Origin: Chloroflexota bacterium
Lineage (GTDB): Bacteria; Chloroflexota; Anaerolineae; Anaerolineales; Villigracilaceae
Reading direction: 5' to 3'
DNA length: 20,207 nt
Assembly: GCA_021796315.1 (NCBI GenBank)
Contig: JAJYOH010000040.1
Coordinates: 1-20,207, forward strand
Part shown: piece after piece, positions 1-6,746 of the stretch
How positions within the stretch are numbered: the first letter of the stretch is position 1
How the letters are laid out: the number at the start of each line of letters is the position of its first letter
Made by a program: the position numbers and the translations under genes
Notes under the pieces: model-generated
Told to the model about the DNA's origin: nothing
Databases searched by the model: none
The model's input: only the letters and a program-made list of their open reading frames with translations

Positions 1-1140
1 CTCGGTGCGGATTCGCGTCGCGTCTGGTTGAATGTAATATTGCCGCTGCTTCGCCCATCATTGTTTGCGTCCTCGCTGTTGGTTTTCCTTTTCGATTTTT
101 CCAGCTTCGGCGTGATCCTTTTGCTGGGCGGTCCGCACTTTGCCACGCTTGAAGTGGAAATTTATATCCAAGCCTTGCAGTTGCTCAATCTGCCCGTGTC
201 TGCTTTGCTCTCGTTGATTCAATTACTTTGTACGTTGGCCTTTTCCATTCTTTACACGCGCACACTGACTCGTTCCGCAGTTCAAACAGCGCCGCGTTCA
301 ACGATCACAACGAAAGCCAAAACCTTGCGGGAAAAAATCTTTGTCACTTCTTTCATCTTTCTTCTTTTATCCTTCTTCATCTTACCAATGCTGGCCCTGC
401 CGCTCCGTTCTGTCTCCCGCCTAAGTGCGGATCGCGGTGAGCGAACGCAAATCCAGACTGGTTTCACCATTGATTACTATACCGAACTTTTTATCAATCG
501 TCGCGATTCGATCTTTTACGTCCCGCCAGTTCAAGCCGCGTTGAATTCACTTGGCTATGCCAGCGCGACAGTCCTGCTTTCGCTTTTGCTGGGTTTCCCC
601 GCCGCGTCCGCATTGGCAAAGCCGGGCCGCCTCGAAAAGATTCTCGATCCAATCTTGATCCTTCCGCTCGGCGCCTCGGCGGTCACACTTGGTCTCGGTT
701 TCATTATTGCGTTTGGCCGAATGCTCACTTCTCCGTGGCTCGTGCCTCTTGCGCACACACTCGTGGCTTTGCCTTTTGTCATTCGCGCGCTTCAGCCTGC
801 GATTGCATCCATCCCTGACAGATTGCGTCAGGCCGCGGCATCGCTTGGCGCATCGCCGTTCCGCGTTTGGCAAACTGTGGATTGGCCGATCCTGCGTCGC
901 GCGACTCTCTCTGCCGCGACTTTTGCGTTCACGATCTCGCTCGGCGAGTTTGGCGCAACGGCTTTGCTTTCACGTCCCGAATATCCGACCATTCCAATCG
1001 CCATCTATCGCTTCCTCTCCCAGCCCGGCGGCTTGAATTATGGTCAGGCCATGGCCATGGCGACATTGCTGATGGCGCTCACGACTGTCAGTATTTTGCT
1101 CATCGAGAAACTGCGTCTGCCCGGCGCTGGAGAATTTTGA
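1..1140 (+). CDS. ABC transporter permease, two-domain ThiP/FbpB type (5' end outside window)
   Basis: Open from the first base, so the gene is truncated by the window edge; 379 codons remain. It encodes the inner-membrane channel of a binding-protein-dependent importer. The visible part begins inside the cytoplasmic EAA loop of the first half (LGADSRRVW...LPLLRP, residues 1-20). It continues with hydrophobic helices, a linker near 95-110, and a second permease half whose own EAA loop lies at about 279-302 (AAASLGASPFRVWQTVDWP). Two permease halves in one chain is the arrangement of ThiP (thiamine) and FbpB (ferric iron). The stretch TLEVEIYIQAL after LLLGGPHFA resembles ThiP more, but the substrate cannot be settled from sequence. 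The stop codon overlaps the ATPase start (TGATG at 1138-1142), so the two are translationally coupled. The substrate-binding protein would be expected upstream, outside the window. Confidence 0.9.
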   Translation, partial: LGADSRRVWLNVILPLLRPSLFASSLLVFLFDFSSFGVILLLGGPHFATLEVEIYIQALQLLNLPVSALLSLIQLLCTLAFSILYTRTLTRSAVQTAPRSTITTKAKTLREKIFVTSFIFLLLSFFILPMLALPLRSVSRLSADRGERTQIQTGFTIDYYTELFINRRDSIFYVPPVQAALNSLGYASATVLLSLLLGFPAASALAKPGRLEKILDPILILPLGASAVTLGLGFIIAFGRMLTSPWLVPLAHTLVALPFVIRALQPAIASIPDRLRQAAASLGASPFRVWQTVDWPILRRATLSAATFAFTISLGEFGATALLSRPEYPTIPIAIYRFLSQPGGLNYGQAMAMATLLMALTTVSILLIEKLRLPGAGEF

Positions 1141-2132
1141 TGCTCGAACTCCGTGATGTTTATAAAACCTATGAAGGCCAGCCGCTTTTGCGCGGCATCT
1201 CGTTCACGGTGGACAAGGCCGAAACGATTTGCCTGTTGGGCGCGTCGGGCAGTGGAAAATCAACTTTATTGCGGATGATTGCCGGACTCGAAGCGCCTGA
1301 CGCCGGTCAGATTCTGTGGGACGGAAACGATCTCGCCTCCACGCCGCCTCATCTTCGGGACTTTGGGCTGGTCTTCCAGGATTACGCGCTTTTCCCTCAC
1401 CTGACAGTTTTTGACAACGCGGCCTTTGGCTTGAAGATGAAAAATTGGCGGACGAATAAAATTCAAGCCCGTGTGGCCGAAGTGTTGGACATTGTCAACC
1501 TTGGAGATTTTGGTAATCGCAAAGTGACCGATCTCTCCGGCGGCGAACAACAACGCGTGGCCTTGGCGCGTGCGCTGGCTCCGCACCCCAGACTTTTGAT
1601 GTTTGATGAGCCTCTCGGCGCATTGGATCGCGCCCTGCGCGAAGATTTGTTGAATCAGTTGCGCGGCATTTTGCATCGCACCGGCATTCCCGCGATTTAT
1701 GTCACGCACGATCAAGAGGAAGCCTTTACCATCGCGGATCGTGTGTTGCTTCTGCATGATGGTCAGATCGTGCGTGAAGGGAGTCCCGCCGATGTGTGGG
1801 GAAATCCGGGCTCGGTGTGGGCGGCGCAATTTTTGGGATTGGGAAATATTTTTATCGGTTTGAAAGTTGAAGGTGCGAAGGTTCAAACGGAATTCGGTAC
1901 CTTTTCGGCGGCGTGCGGGCACAAGCATCAGGCCGGGGAAAAAGTTAATTTACTGGTGCGCCCGTTTCCGGTCGAGGGAGGAAGCGTGGTCAGTGGCCGC
2001 GCAGCAGATGTCATTTTTCAACAGGACCATTTCAAGGTCGCGCTGGATAATGGTTTATATTTTTATTTGAAGGATGAGCCGAAGGTCGGAGAAGAAATCG
2101 AAGTAAAAGTTAAGATGGAATGTCTTGGATAA
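1140..2132 (+). CDS. ABC transporter ATP-binding protein, ThiQ/FbpC/PotA-like
   Basis: 330-residue cytoplasmic ATPase that powers the preceding permease. Visible motifs are Walker A GASGSGKST (34-42), Q-loop VFQDYALFPHL (about 77-87), signature LSGGEQQR (132-139), Walker B LLMFDEP (152-158), D-loop GALD and H-loop YVTHDQEEAF. A C-terminal extension of about 100 residues has a beta-rich TOBE-like look (residues about 240-330), as in FbpC, PotA and MalK; ThiQ proper is shorter, so this end favours an iron or polyamine type ATPase. The start at 1140 is chosen over an upstream in-frame one at 867 because it begins the domain, has GGAG at 1129-1132, and overlaps the permease stop by one base. Substrate unresolved between thiamine and iron. 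Confidence 0.95.
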   Translation: MLELRDVYKTYEGQPLLRGISFTVDKAETICLLGASGSGKSTLLRMIAGLEAPDAGQILWDGNDLASTPPHLRDFGLVFQDYALFPHLTVFDNAAFGLKMKNWRTNKIQARVAEVLDIVNLGDFGNRKVTDLSGGEQQRVALARALAPHPRLLMFDEPLGALDRALREDLLNQLRGILHRTGIPAIYVTHDQEEAFTIADRVLLLHDGQIVREGSPADVWGNPGSVWAAQFLGLGNIFIGLKVEGAKVQTEFGTFSAACGHKHQAGEKVNLLVRPFPVEGGSVVSGRAADVIFQQDHFKVALDNGLYFYLKDEPKVGEEIEVKVKMECLG

Positions 2133-2149
2133 TTTTTGCTCTCGCCGCA

Positions 2150-2167
2150 GTCCTCGGCGGCGAGGAC
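2150..2167. repeat. Intergenic GC-rich palindrome
   Basis: A perfect 7-bp stem (GTCCTCG/CGAGGAC) with a GCGG loop lies between the ATPase stop (2132) and the DUF402 start (2185), flanked by GCCGC repeats on both sides. There is no T-tract, so it is not a typical rho-independent terminator. It resembles small dispersed palindromes such as those seen inside genes elsewhere in this window, or could be an RNA processing or 3'-stabilising hairpin for the ABC mRNA. Confidence 0.5.
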
Positions 2168-2184
2168 GCCGCCTTGAGCAAACT

Positions 2185-2646
2185 ATGAATGAACCGATTG
2201 TTGTGCTGAAGAAAAATTTAGCCGGTGAAGTGACCTGGCAATACGATGGCCGTATCTTGGCGCGTGATGAAAATTCGGTGACACTCGAAGCTTTTTTCAA
2301 TCGTCCCGACACGCCCTTCATGGATGTGGCGTTCAAGGAAAATGATCGCTTCGTTGAAACTTTTTATTCCGACCGCTGGTTCAACATTTTTGAAATTCAC
2401 GATCGCGATGATGACGAGATCAAAGGCTGGTATTGCAATGTCGGTCGCCCGGCAGTGATCGCGAACGGGAGTGTTTCTTATGTTGACCTTGCTCTTGATC
2501 TTTGGGTGGGCGTCGATGGGAAACAAACGGTGTTGGATGAAGATGAGTTCAACGAATTGTTGCTCGATGCAAAAGACCGCGAAATGGCGGGGATGGCGCT
2601 CGCTGAACTTCAAGAGTTGTTTAAATCAAAACGGCCTCCGCAATAA
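2185..2646 (+). CDS. DUF402 domain protein
   Basis: 153 residues. The family pattern of DUF402 (FomD/YgaC-like, predicted nucleotide-phosphate hydrolases in characterised members) is visible: a beta-rich N-terminal half, then KGWYCNVGRPA (about 90-100), YVDLALDLWV (about 108-117) and the acidic VLDEDEFNELL (about 124-134), which supplies the Asp/Glu metal ligands typical of the family, and a C-terminal helix. I chose ATG 2185 because an upstream in-frame start at 2125 would translate the intergenic palindrome into an Arg-rich tail not seen in the family. There is no good Shine-Dalgarno before 2185. The last codons lie in the 5' arm of a terminator and the stop codon in its loop. Substrate unknown; family assignment is fairly sure. 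Confidence 0.85.
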   Translation: MNEPIVVLKKNLAGEVTWQYDGRILARDENSVTLEAFFNRPDTPFMDVAFKENDRFVETFYSDRWFNIFEIHDRDDDEIKGWYCNVGRPAVIANGSVSYVDLALDLWVGVDGKQTVLDEDEFNELLLDAKDREMAGMALAELQELFKSKRPPQ

Positions 2647-2660
2647 AGAGGCCGTTTTGA
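2626..2660. terminator. Bidirectional terminator between convergent genes
   Basis: A perfect 13-bp inverted repeat (TCAAAACGGCCTC ... GAGGCCGTTTTGA) with a 9-nt loop. A and T runs at both ends let it work on either strand. It serves the DUF402 gene (+) and the small membrane peptide gene (-). The DUF402 stop codon TAA (2644-2646) sits in the loop, so the coding sequence runs through the 5' arm. Confidence 0.9.
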
Positions 2661-2673
2661 TTCTGATAAATTA

Positions 2674-2865
2674 TTACATGGCGCTTAAGAGCATCGCACC
2701 GGTCTTAAAGATCGCGTCACCATTCTGGTATAGATAGTAACCAAGACCGCCAGCCGCACAGCAACAACATAATATAACTATGACGACCACCGCGATGATC
2801 ATCGGCGTGTTATTTTTCTTCGGCGCATCTGGCATGGGGGTTGGGGTGGACATGTTATCGTTCAT
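2674..2865 (-). CDS. Small single-TM peptide with a CCCC run
   Basis: 63 residues: a short polar N-terminus rich in Pro, Thr and Asn (MNDNMSTPTPMPDAPKKNN), then one transmembrane helix (about 21-46) that ends in four consecutive Cys followed by AAGGLGYYLYQNGD, and a short amphipathic tail. The start at 2865 is supported by a strong AAAGGAGAAGAG ribosome site just upstream; a longer in-frame start at 2928 would bypass it. The N-terminus is probably cytoplasmic, but topology is not certain. The Cys run at the membrane border could be acylated or simply hydrophobic. I do not recognise a named family. It is the last gene after DUF4126, 79 nt away, and ends at the shared terminator 2626-2660. Confidence 0.75.
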   Translation of the reverse strand: MNDNMSTPTPMPDAPKKNNTPMIIAVVVIVILCCCCAAGGLGYYLYQNGDAIFKTGAMLLSAM

Positions 2866-2944
2866 TTTCTCTTCTCCTTTTACGAATACAGAATGAATTT
2901 TGAATTTTGGAGCGTTGTGATTCTCCAAAAGTAAAACCCAAGGT

Positions 2945-3511
2945 TCAGGCTTGCTCTTTGCTCGTGCGGCGCGCCCACCACCACAGCAGGAAAATGATCA
3001 GGATGGCAACCAGGGCGACGATTGCAATTGGGACAAGGATGGATAAGAACGAAATTGTCGTGGAGGCTGCATCCTCCGCGATGCTGACGGGGACGTTCCC
3101 CACGCCGCCGGTCGTGGCTGTGACCATCGGACGGACCATGCCCGATTTGACGGCATGCACGCTGCCTGCCACCAGCAATCCACAGGCCAACGCCAGAACG
3201 GGATTGATTCCGGTTACAACATTAGCCCCTGCTGCGAAGACGATTGCGCCCGCAACAGGCCGCACGAAAGTTTGGATGAGGTCGTTGATGTGATTCACCG
3301 CCGGGACTTTATCAGCCAGCATTTCGATGATGAGCAGAATGCCGAGGAAAATTAATATCCATGGATTGGCAAGTGCGTCCCACGGCGAAGTGAGTTTGAT
3401 CAGGTTTGTGTAATGCGCCAGCACGCCGACCACGAGCAGGGGAATGTATGCGTTCAGTCCGGCGCTGGCTGAAAGTCCAAATGCTGAAAAAACGCCAAGC
3501 AATATATCCAT
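2945..3511 (-). CDS. DUF4126 domain membrane protein
   Basis: 188 residues, strongly hydrophobic with about five to six membrane segments. The DUF4126 pattern is visible: N-terminal GLSASAGLNAYIPLLVVGVL, a middle EMLADKVPAVNHINDLIQTFVRPVAGA segment, and the glycine-rich ATTGGVGNVPVSIAEDAAS region before the last helix. The chain ends WWWARRTSKEQA, a positive tail that is probably cytoplasmic. Function is unknown in the family. ATG 3511 is preceded by AGGAGG at a good distance. It lies 9 nt after the DUF2085 stop, so the two are co-transcribed. Confidence 0.88.
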   Translation of the reverse strand: MDILLGVFSAFGLSASAGLNAYIPLLVVGVLAHYTNLIKLTSPWDALANPWILIFLGILLIIEMLADKVPAVNHINDLIQTFVRPVAGAIVFAAGANVVTGINPVLALACGLLVAGSVHAVKSGMVRPMVTATTGGVGNVPVSIAEDAASTTISFLSILVPIAIVALVAILIIFLLWWWARRTSKEQA

Positions 3512-3520
3512 AGGCGCCTC

Positions 3521-4363
3521 CTATCCAGAAAGTCCGGGGAACCCGCTCCAGGTGTGTGTGAGATTGAAGCGGAAGAGGTCGATGCTCAGTATCAGAAGAA
3601 ATGCCAAAGTCAAGCCTGCCAGTGCGGGAAGCCATAATTGACGGACATGGTCGAAGGCGTTTTCCTGCCGCATGATCATGGTCCACACGATGCTGAAAAC
3701 CATTGTCAACAGAGCGAGAACTCCAAGTGTGCTGACAAGCGCCACGGGATAAAGGATGAAGGGATTCTCCGTCAGGGCGGCGAAATCTATCAGAAGCACA
3801 ATGCCGACTAAAAGTCCGAATTGACGCCAGTTCATGGAAGGTCTCTCGTCGGATGTACGCCAGATACTTTGGTTATACATCGGATATAAAACGCTGGCCA
3901 TTGCGATTCCCATGCCGCTTCCGGTAAAGAGTCTGGTTATGTTATCCGTGATGTATGGATTCGGAATATTGGCGAATGCACCCGCATAGGTGTTTTTCAT
4001 CAAAGCCAGGTAGGAATTTGAACCGTCAATGGCAAAGGAGAGAAAGAAGATGACCAACAGCGCCAGAATGCCGCGATTGGGAAGTTTGTTTTTCTTGCGG
4101 CTGACAAAACCCTGGAACACCAACGCGATGGCGGCGGCATTGAACTCGCCTGTGCAGCGCGCGCATAATGGAAGTTGTATGCCGCCAACATGTAACGAGT
4201 GCGAATCGAGTCGATGACAAACTGCGTATCCGACCGCGTCCAGTTTGCCAAGCAAGCCGGGCGGTGCGATGTAAATCCACGCGGACAGCACAATGATGGC
4301 GGCGATGGGGACCAGCCATTTGGTCAACGTTTGCAATGGAGTGGATTGCTTTTGTTCATTCAT
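3521..4363 (-). CDS. DUF2085 domain membrane protein
   Basis: 280 residues. The DUF2085 signature is clear: YAVCHRLDSHSLHVGGIQLPLCARCTGEF, with C49-H50 and C67-x2-C70 forming a likely metal site, following one N-terminal TM helix (about 15-32). Several further TM helices follow, and the chain ends with a hydrophobic segment (LLILSIDLFRFNL) and a short tail. Family function is unknown. I chose ATG 4363 because a consensus-like promoter has its -10 box over the alternative upstream ATG (4372), and transcription would start at about the A of ATG 4363; a TTG at 4399 lies inside the -35 box. It is first in an operon with DUF4126 and the CCCC peptide. Confidence 0.85.
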   Translation of the reverse strand: MNEQKQSTPLQTLTKWLVPIAAIIVLSAWIYIAPPGLLGKLDAVGYAVCHRLDSHSLHVGGIQLPLCARCTGEFNAAAIALVFQGFVSRKKNKLPNRGILALLVIFFLSFAIDGSNSYLALMKNTYAGAFANIPNPYITDNITRLFTGSGMGIAMASVLYPMYNQSIWRTSDERPSMNWRQFGLLVGIVLLIDFAALTENPFILYPVALVSTLGVLALLTMVFSIVWTMIMRQENAFDHVRQLWLPALAGLTLAFLLILSIDLFRFNLTHTWSGFPGLSG

Positions 4364-4370
4364 GCGTATC

Positions 4371-4399
4371 ATTATATGGGGATTGTTTGGGAAAAGCAA
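4371..4399 (-). promoter_or_regulatory. Sigma-70 type promoter giving a leaderless DUF2085 mRNA
   Basis: On the minus strand TTGCTT (4394-4399), a 17-nt spacer and a perfect TATAAT (4371-4376). Seven bases separate the -10 box from ATG 4363, so the expected start of transcription falls on or beside the A of that ATG. No ribosome binding site is present, in keeping with a leaderless transcript. Confidence 0.6.
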
Positions 4400-4444
4400 G
4401 AAAGTACATCGTTTGGAGTAAGATTAAATATATAGCCCATAAGT

Positions 4445-4452
4445 AAGGAGGT
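4445..4452 (+). promoter_or_regulatory. Strong ribosome binding site of pfkA
   Basis: AAGGAGGT lies 7 nt before ATG 4460, a near-perfect match to the 16S 3' end, fixing the start of phosphofructokinase. Confidence 0.9.
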
Positions 4453-4459
4453 AACAACC

Positions 4460-5542
4460 ATGAATCGAATCGGAATCCTGACCGGCGGCGGGGATGCGCC
4501 GGGGTTGAATGCAGTCATCCGCGCCGCAGTGAAAACTGCAATCCTTGAGTACGGATGTGAAGTGTTTGGCATCCGCGATGGGTATGATGGTTTCCTCGAT
4601 GATAAAGGCGTCGTCCCGTTGACGATGCGGGACGTAAGCGGAATCTTATCGCGCGGCGGAACGATCTTGGGAGCTGCCAATCGCGGGAATCCTTATGCGC
4701 GCAAAGTGGTGCGGGATGGCATGGAAGTCACCATTGACGTATCGGATGAAATTGTAAAAGGTATCCAACGTCTAAAGATGGACGCCCTGCTTGTGGTGGG
4801 CGGCGACGGGACTCTGCGGATCGCGCATGAACTTTATTTGAAAGGTGTGCCCGTTATTGGCGTGCCCAAAACAATCGACAACGACATCGGCGGCACGGAC
4901 GTGACTTTTGGATTCGATACGGCACTTAACATTGCAACTGAAGCCATTGACCGTTTACATACGACCGCCGAAGCCCACCATCGCGTCATGGTTTTGGAAT
5001 TGATGGGACGCGAGGCCGGCTTCATCGCTTTACACGCCGGAGTGGCAGGCGGTGCGGATGTCATCCTGATTCCGGAAATCCCATTTAAATTTGAATCGGT
5101 CATTGCAAAAATCCGCCAGCGTGTGGAACGCGGCAGTTTGTTCAGCATCCTCGCAGTTTCAGAGGGAGCCAAGCCATTGGGCGGGGCACAGATATTCTCG
5201 CGGGGCGGCAATGAAATCTATGTGCCGCGCCTGGGCGGTATCGGACAGCAAGTTGGCGAGTATATCGAGAAACAGGGATTTGAAACCCGCGTCACAGTTC
5301 TTGGACATCTCCAGCGCGGCGGCACGCCGACAGGTTTTGATCGTTGGCTGGCGACGCGTTATGGAGCGGCCGCTGTCAGGTTGGCATCGAACGGCGGGTT
5401 TGATCGCATGGTGGCTTTGCGTGGGGAGCGGATCACAGACATTGGCCTTCAGGACGCGTTAGCTGTCCCTCGGCGGGTGAAGCCGGATGAGGATGGAATT
5501 ATTACCGCCCGTGGAATCGGAATCTCCTTTGGCGATGAATAA
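4460..5542 (+). CDS. pfkA: 6-phosphofructokinase
   Basis: 360 residues, cytoplasmic; phosphorylates fructose 6-phosphate to fructose 1,6-bisphosphate, the committing step of glycolysis. Visible motifs: N-terminal GILTGGGDAPGLNAV (phosphoryl donor site), GGDGT (114-118), PKTIDND (136-142) with catalytic Asp140, and MGREAGFIAL (fructose 6-phosphate contact). The residue that separates ATP from pyrophosphate enzymes (E. coli Gly104) is Gly117 here, predicting ATP use. The second position (E. coli Gly124) is Lys137, as in pyrophosphate enzymes and in the mixed Gly/Lys group of ATP enzymes. The length is some 40 residues above E. coli PfkA (320). It is divergent from the DUF2085 operon and has no obvious terminator before the next gene, 111 nt on. 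Confidence 0.96.
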   Translation: MNRIGILTGGGDAPGLNAVIRAAVKTAILEYGCEVFGIRDGYDGFLDDKGVVPLTMRDVSGILSRGGTILGAANRGNPYARKVVRDGMEVTIDVSDEIVKGIQRLKMDALLVVGGDGTLRIAHELYLKGVPVIGVPKTIDNDIGGTDVTFGFDTALNIATEAIDRLHTTAEAHHRVMVLELMGREAGFIALHAGVAGGADVILIPEIPFKFESVIAKIRQRVERGSLFSILAVSEGAKPLGGAQIFSRGGNEIYVPRLGGIGQQVGEYIEKQGFETRVTVLGHLQRGGTPTGFDRWLATRYGAAAVRLASNGGFDRMVALRGERITDIGLQDALAVPRRVKPDEDGIITARGIGISFGDE

Positions 5543-5653
5543 AAATTCCTCTCCTTTTTAAAGTTGACCGATGTGTTTTACAAAAATTTTACACGTGTCT
5601 CACATTGGAATAATTTGTGGGTGATAACATTCTCCATCGAAGGAGAATAATCC

Positions 5654-5926
5654 ATGAATACAATTGCTCGTATTACCGCCATCATCTTGATCATCCTCGG
5701 CATTCTGGTCATGCTGAGTGGAGTCGCAACCGTTGTAGTCGGCGCGCTACGGTCGGGACAACACACTCTATCTGGCGCGCCGGTGCGCCCCGCAGCCGGA
5801 CTGGCTGGTTTGCTCACCGGCTTTGGGCTGGCTGTTTTTCTCTTCGTGCAGGGCATGATCGTCATCGCAACTGGCGAAGGTTTATATCTGCTGGCAGACC
5901 TTGCGCGTAAAATGCCGTCTGTGTAG
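5654..5926 (+). CDS. Small two-TM membrane protein, unknown function
   Basis: 90 residues with two transmembrane segments (about 8-33 and 47-75) joined by a short loop containing LRSGQHTLSGAPVRPAAG, and a basic tail LARKMPSV. The glycine-rich helices resemble many small unclassified bacterial membrane proteins; I cannot name a family. The start is fixed by AAGGAGA about 8 nt before ATG 5654. The next gene begins 25 nt downstream, so the two are probably one transcript. Confidence 0.75.
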   Translation: MNTIARITAIILIILGILVMLSGVATVVVGALRSGQHTLSGAPVRPAAGLAGLLTGFGLAVFLFVQGMIVIATGEGLYLLADLARKMPSV

Positions 5927-5951
5927 TCAGGCGAGGAAATTGGAGACAAGT

Positions 5952-6515
5952 ATGTTTCGAAATTTACATCCTGTTGCGCGAAATGCACCCCTCAATGCCG
6001 CACAAATTGAAGTTCTGGCAAAGGCCAATCAACTGGCCGGAAATGGAAATCCCGGTGATGCCGCTCCGCTTTTTGCGGAATTAGCGCGCGAACTCGATGT
6101 CCAGCGTCCGCGCCAGGCGGCCAACTTACATGCGCGCGCTGCTCACGTTTATGCAGACGCAGGCAATGCCCAGTCAGCATTGATGCAGGCTCGCACAGGT
6201 TTATCCATGTTCATTCAATACCGCATGGTTGACCGTTCGCCAATGTTCTACGCCAACATCACGCGCAAATTTAACAACAAAAGTATGAAAGGCGCAGCAA
6301 CTGCGATCCAAAACGAATTTGGCGGCAGGGTTGGTTCACTGCCATCACAAACCCAGTCTCCTGCCAGGTTGGCGGCGAGGCGTGGGACCTTGCCAACCAA
6401 TTGTCCAAAATGTGGAGGGCCCGTTCACGTCGATGATGTTTCATGGATGGACAATCAAACCGTTGAATGTGAGTATTGTGGAACGGCGATCCGTGTAACA
6501 GTCAACAAACAATAA
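5952..6515 (+). CDS. Zinc-ribbon protein with helical TPR-like N-terminus
   Basis: 187 residues. The N-terminal two thirds (about 15-125) is Ala-rich helical sequence with TPR-like spacing (AKANQLAGNGNPGDAAPLF, ANLHARAAHVYADAGNAQSAL). A Pro/Ser/Gln linker follows, then a C-terminal zinc ribbon with C151-x2-C154 and C173-x2-C176 (NCPKCGGP ... CEYCGTAI). Such ribbons often mediate protein or nucleic acid contacts; no enzymatic motif is visible. ATG 5952 has GGAG at 5942-5945; a longer start at 5901 would overlap the previous gene and is rejected. Pairing with a small membrane protein suggests a shared, unknown role. Confidence 0.75.
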   Translation: MFRNLHPVARNAPLNAAQIEVLAKANQLAGNGNPGDAAPLFAELARELDVQRPRQAANLHARAAHVYADAGNAQSALMQARTGLSMFIQYRMVDRSPMFYANITRKFNNKSMKGAATAIQNEFGGRVGSLPSQTQSPARLAARRGTLPTNCPKCGGPVHVDDVSWMDNQTVECEYCGTAIRVTVNKQ

Positions 6516-6556
6516 GCAGCCGATCAAATTCAAACTATCATGCCAGATTTAAACCA

Positions 6557-6711
6557 GAATGCCATCCTTTCGGATGGCATTCGTGGGCGCTGTGGCTTCC
6601 CTCTATTTGAGGAGGGATGCCACAGCGCTGGGTTTGATACTACTATCCATGTTAGACATCACCTCCTCCTTTCATAAGGATGGCTCTGATTTTTCATCCG
6701 CCCCGAACAAT
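6557..6711 (-). ncRNA. Candidate structured small RNA or leader-peptide transcript
   Basis: The predicted transcript starts near 6711, from the promoter at 6718-6746. Going 5' to 3' on the minus strand it has a GGATG/CATCC mini-stem before the ribosome site, GGAGGTGAT, a 15-codon ORF, a hairpin of 10 bp plus 6 bp (6587-6628, one internal mismatch) with the ORF stop codon in the loop, and an 11-bp hairpin (6557-6582). In the minus-strand RNA the last hairpin has a GAAA tetraloop (GNRA type), whereas the plus strand would have UUUC; this supports the minus strand as the functional one. The 5' leader segment GCCATCC (6678-6684) repeats the 5' arm of the last hairpin and could pair with its 3' arm. 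No T-tract terminator is seen. Confidence 0.45.
6603..6650 (-). CDS. Candidate 15-residue peptide MDSSIKPSAVASLLK
   Basis: Reads MDSSIKPSAVASLLK then TAG. Its ribosome site is AAAGGAGGAGGTGAT (6658-6672), whose GGAGGTGAT part is complementary to nine bases of the 16S 3' tail, 7 nt before ATG 6650. The second half of the ORF forms the 5' arm of a long hairpin and its stop codon is in the loop. It could be a leader peptide, a small functional peptide, or a by-product of an RNA element. No family is recognised, and 15 codons could be chance, but the ribosome site and promoter are unusually good. Confidence 0.4.
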   Translation of the reverse strand: MDSSIKPSAVASLLK

Positions 6712-6717
6712 GGCAAA

Positions 6718-6746
6718 AGTATCACATAGCTTTAATCGGATGTCAA
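6718..6746 (-). promoter_or_regulatory. Strong sigma-70 type promoter, minus strand
   Basis: Perfect TTGACA (6741-6746), a 17-nt spacer, and an extended -10 TGTGATACT (-10 hexamer GATACT at 6718-6723). Transcription should start near 6711 and run toward the small ORF and hairpins, away from the DUF4173 gene. Confidence 0.65.

Noticed and set aside
547..873. Minus-strand open frame of about 108 codons within the permease
   Set aside because: Arg/Lys/Cys-rich composition and full overlap with a well-supported gene mark it as a frame shadow.
867..1139. Upstream in-frame extension of the ABC ATPase
   Set aside because: It lies inside the permease gene, adds non-family sequence, and the start at 1140 has GGAG and begins the domain.
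1266..1928. Minus-strand open frame of 220 codons opposite the ABC ATPase
   Set aside because: It mirrors a clear ATPase gene with all motifs; the antisense product has no recognisable features.
2125..2184. Longer start of the DUF402 gene
   Set aside because: It would translate the intergenic palindrome into an Arg-rich tail that is not part of the family.
6557..6582. Hairpin as a rho-independent terminator of the zinc-ribbon gene
   Set aside because: No T-tract follows on either strand; it may still protect a 3' end, but termination is not supported.
6658..6676. Plus-strand resemblance to the 3' end of 16S rRNA (ATCACCTCC...TTTC)
   Set aside because: Only this short stretch matches and no rRNA sequence precedes it; it is better read as an extended Shine-Dalgarno on the minus strand.
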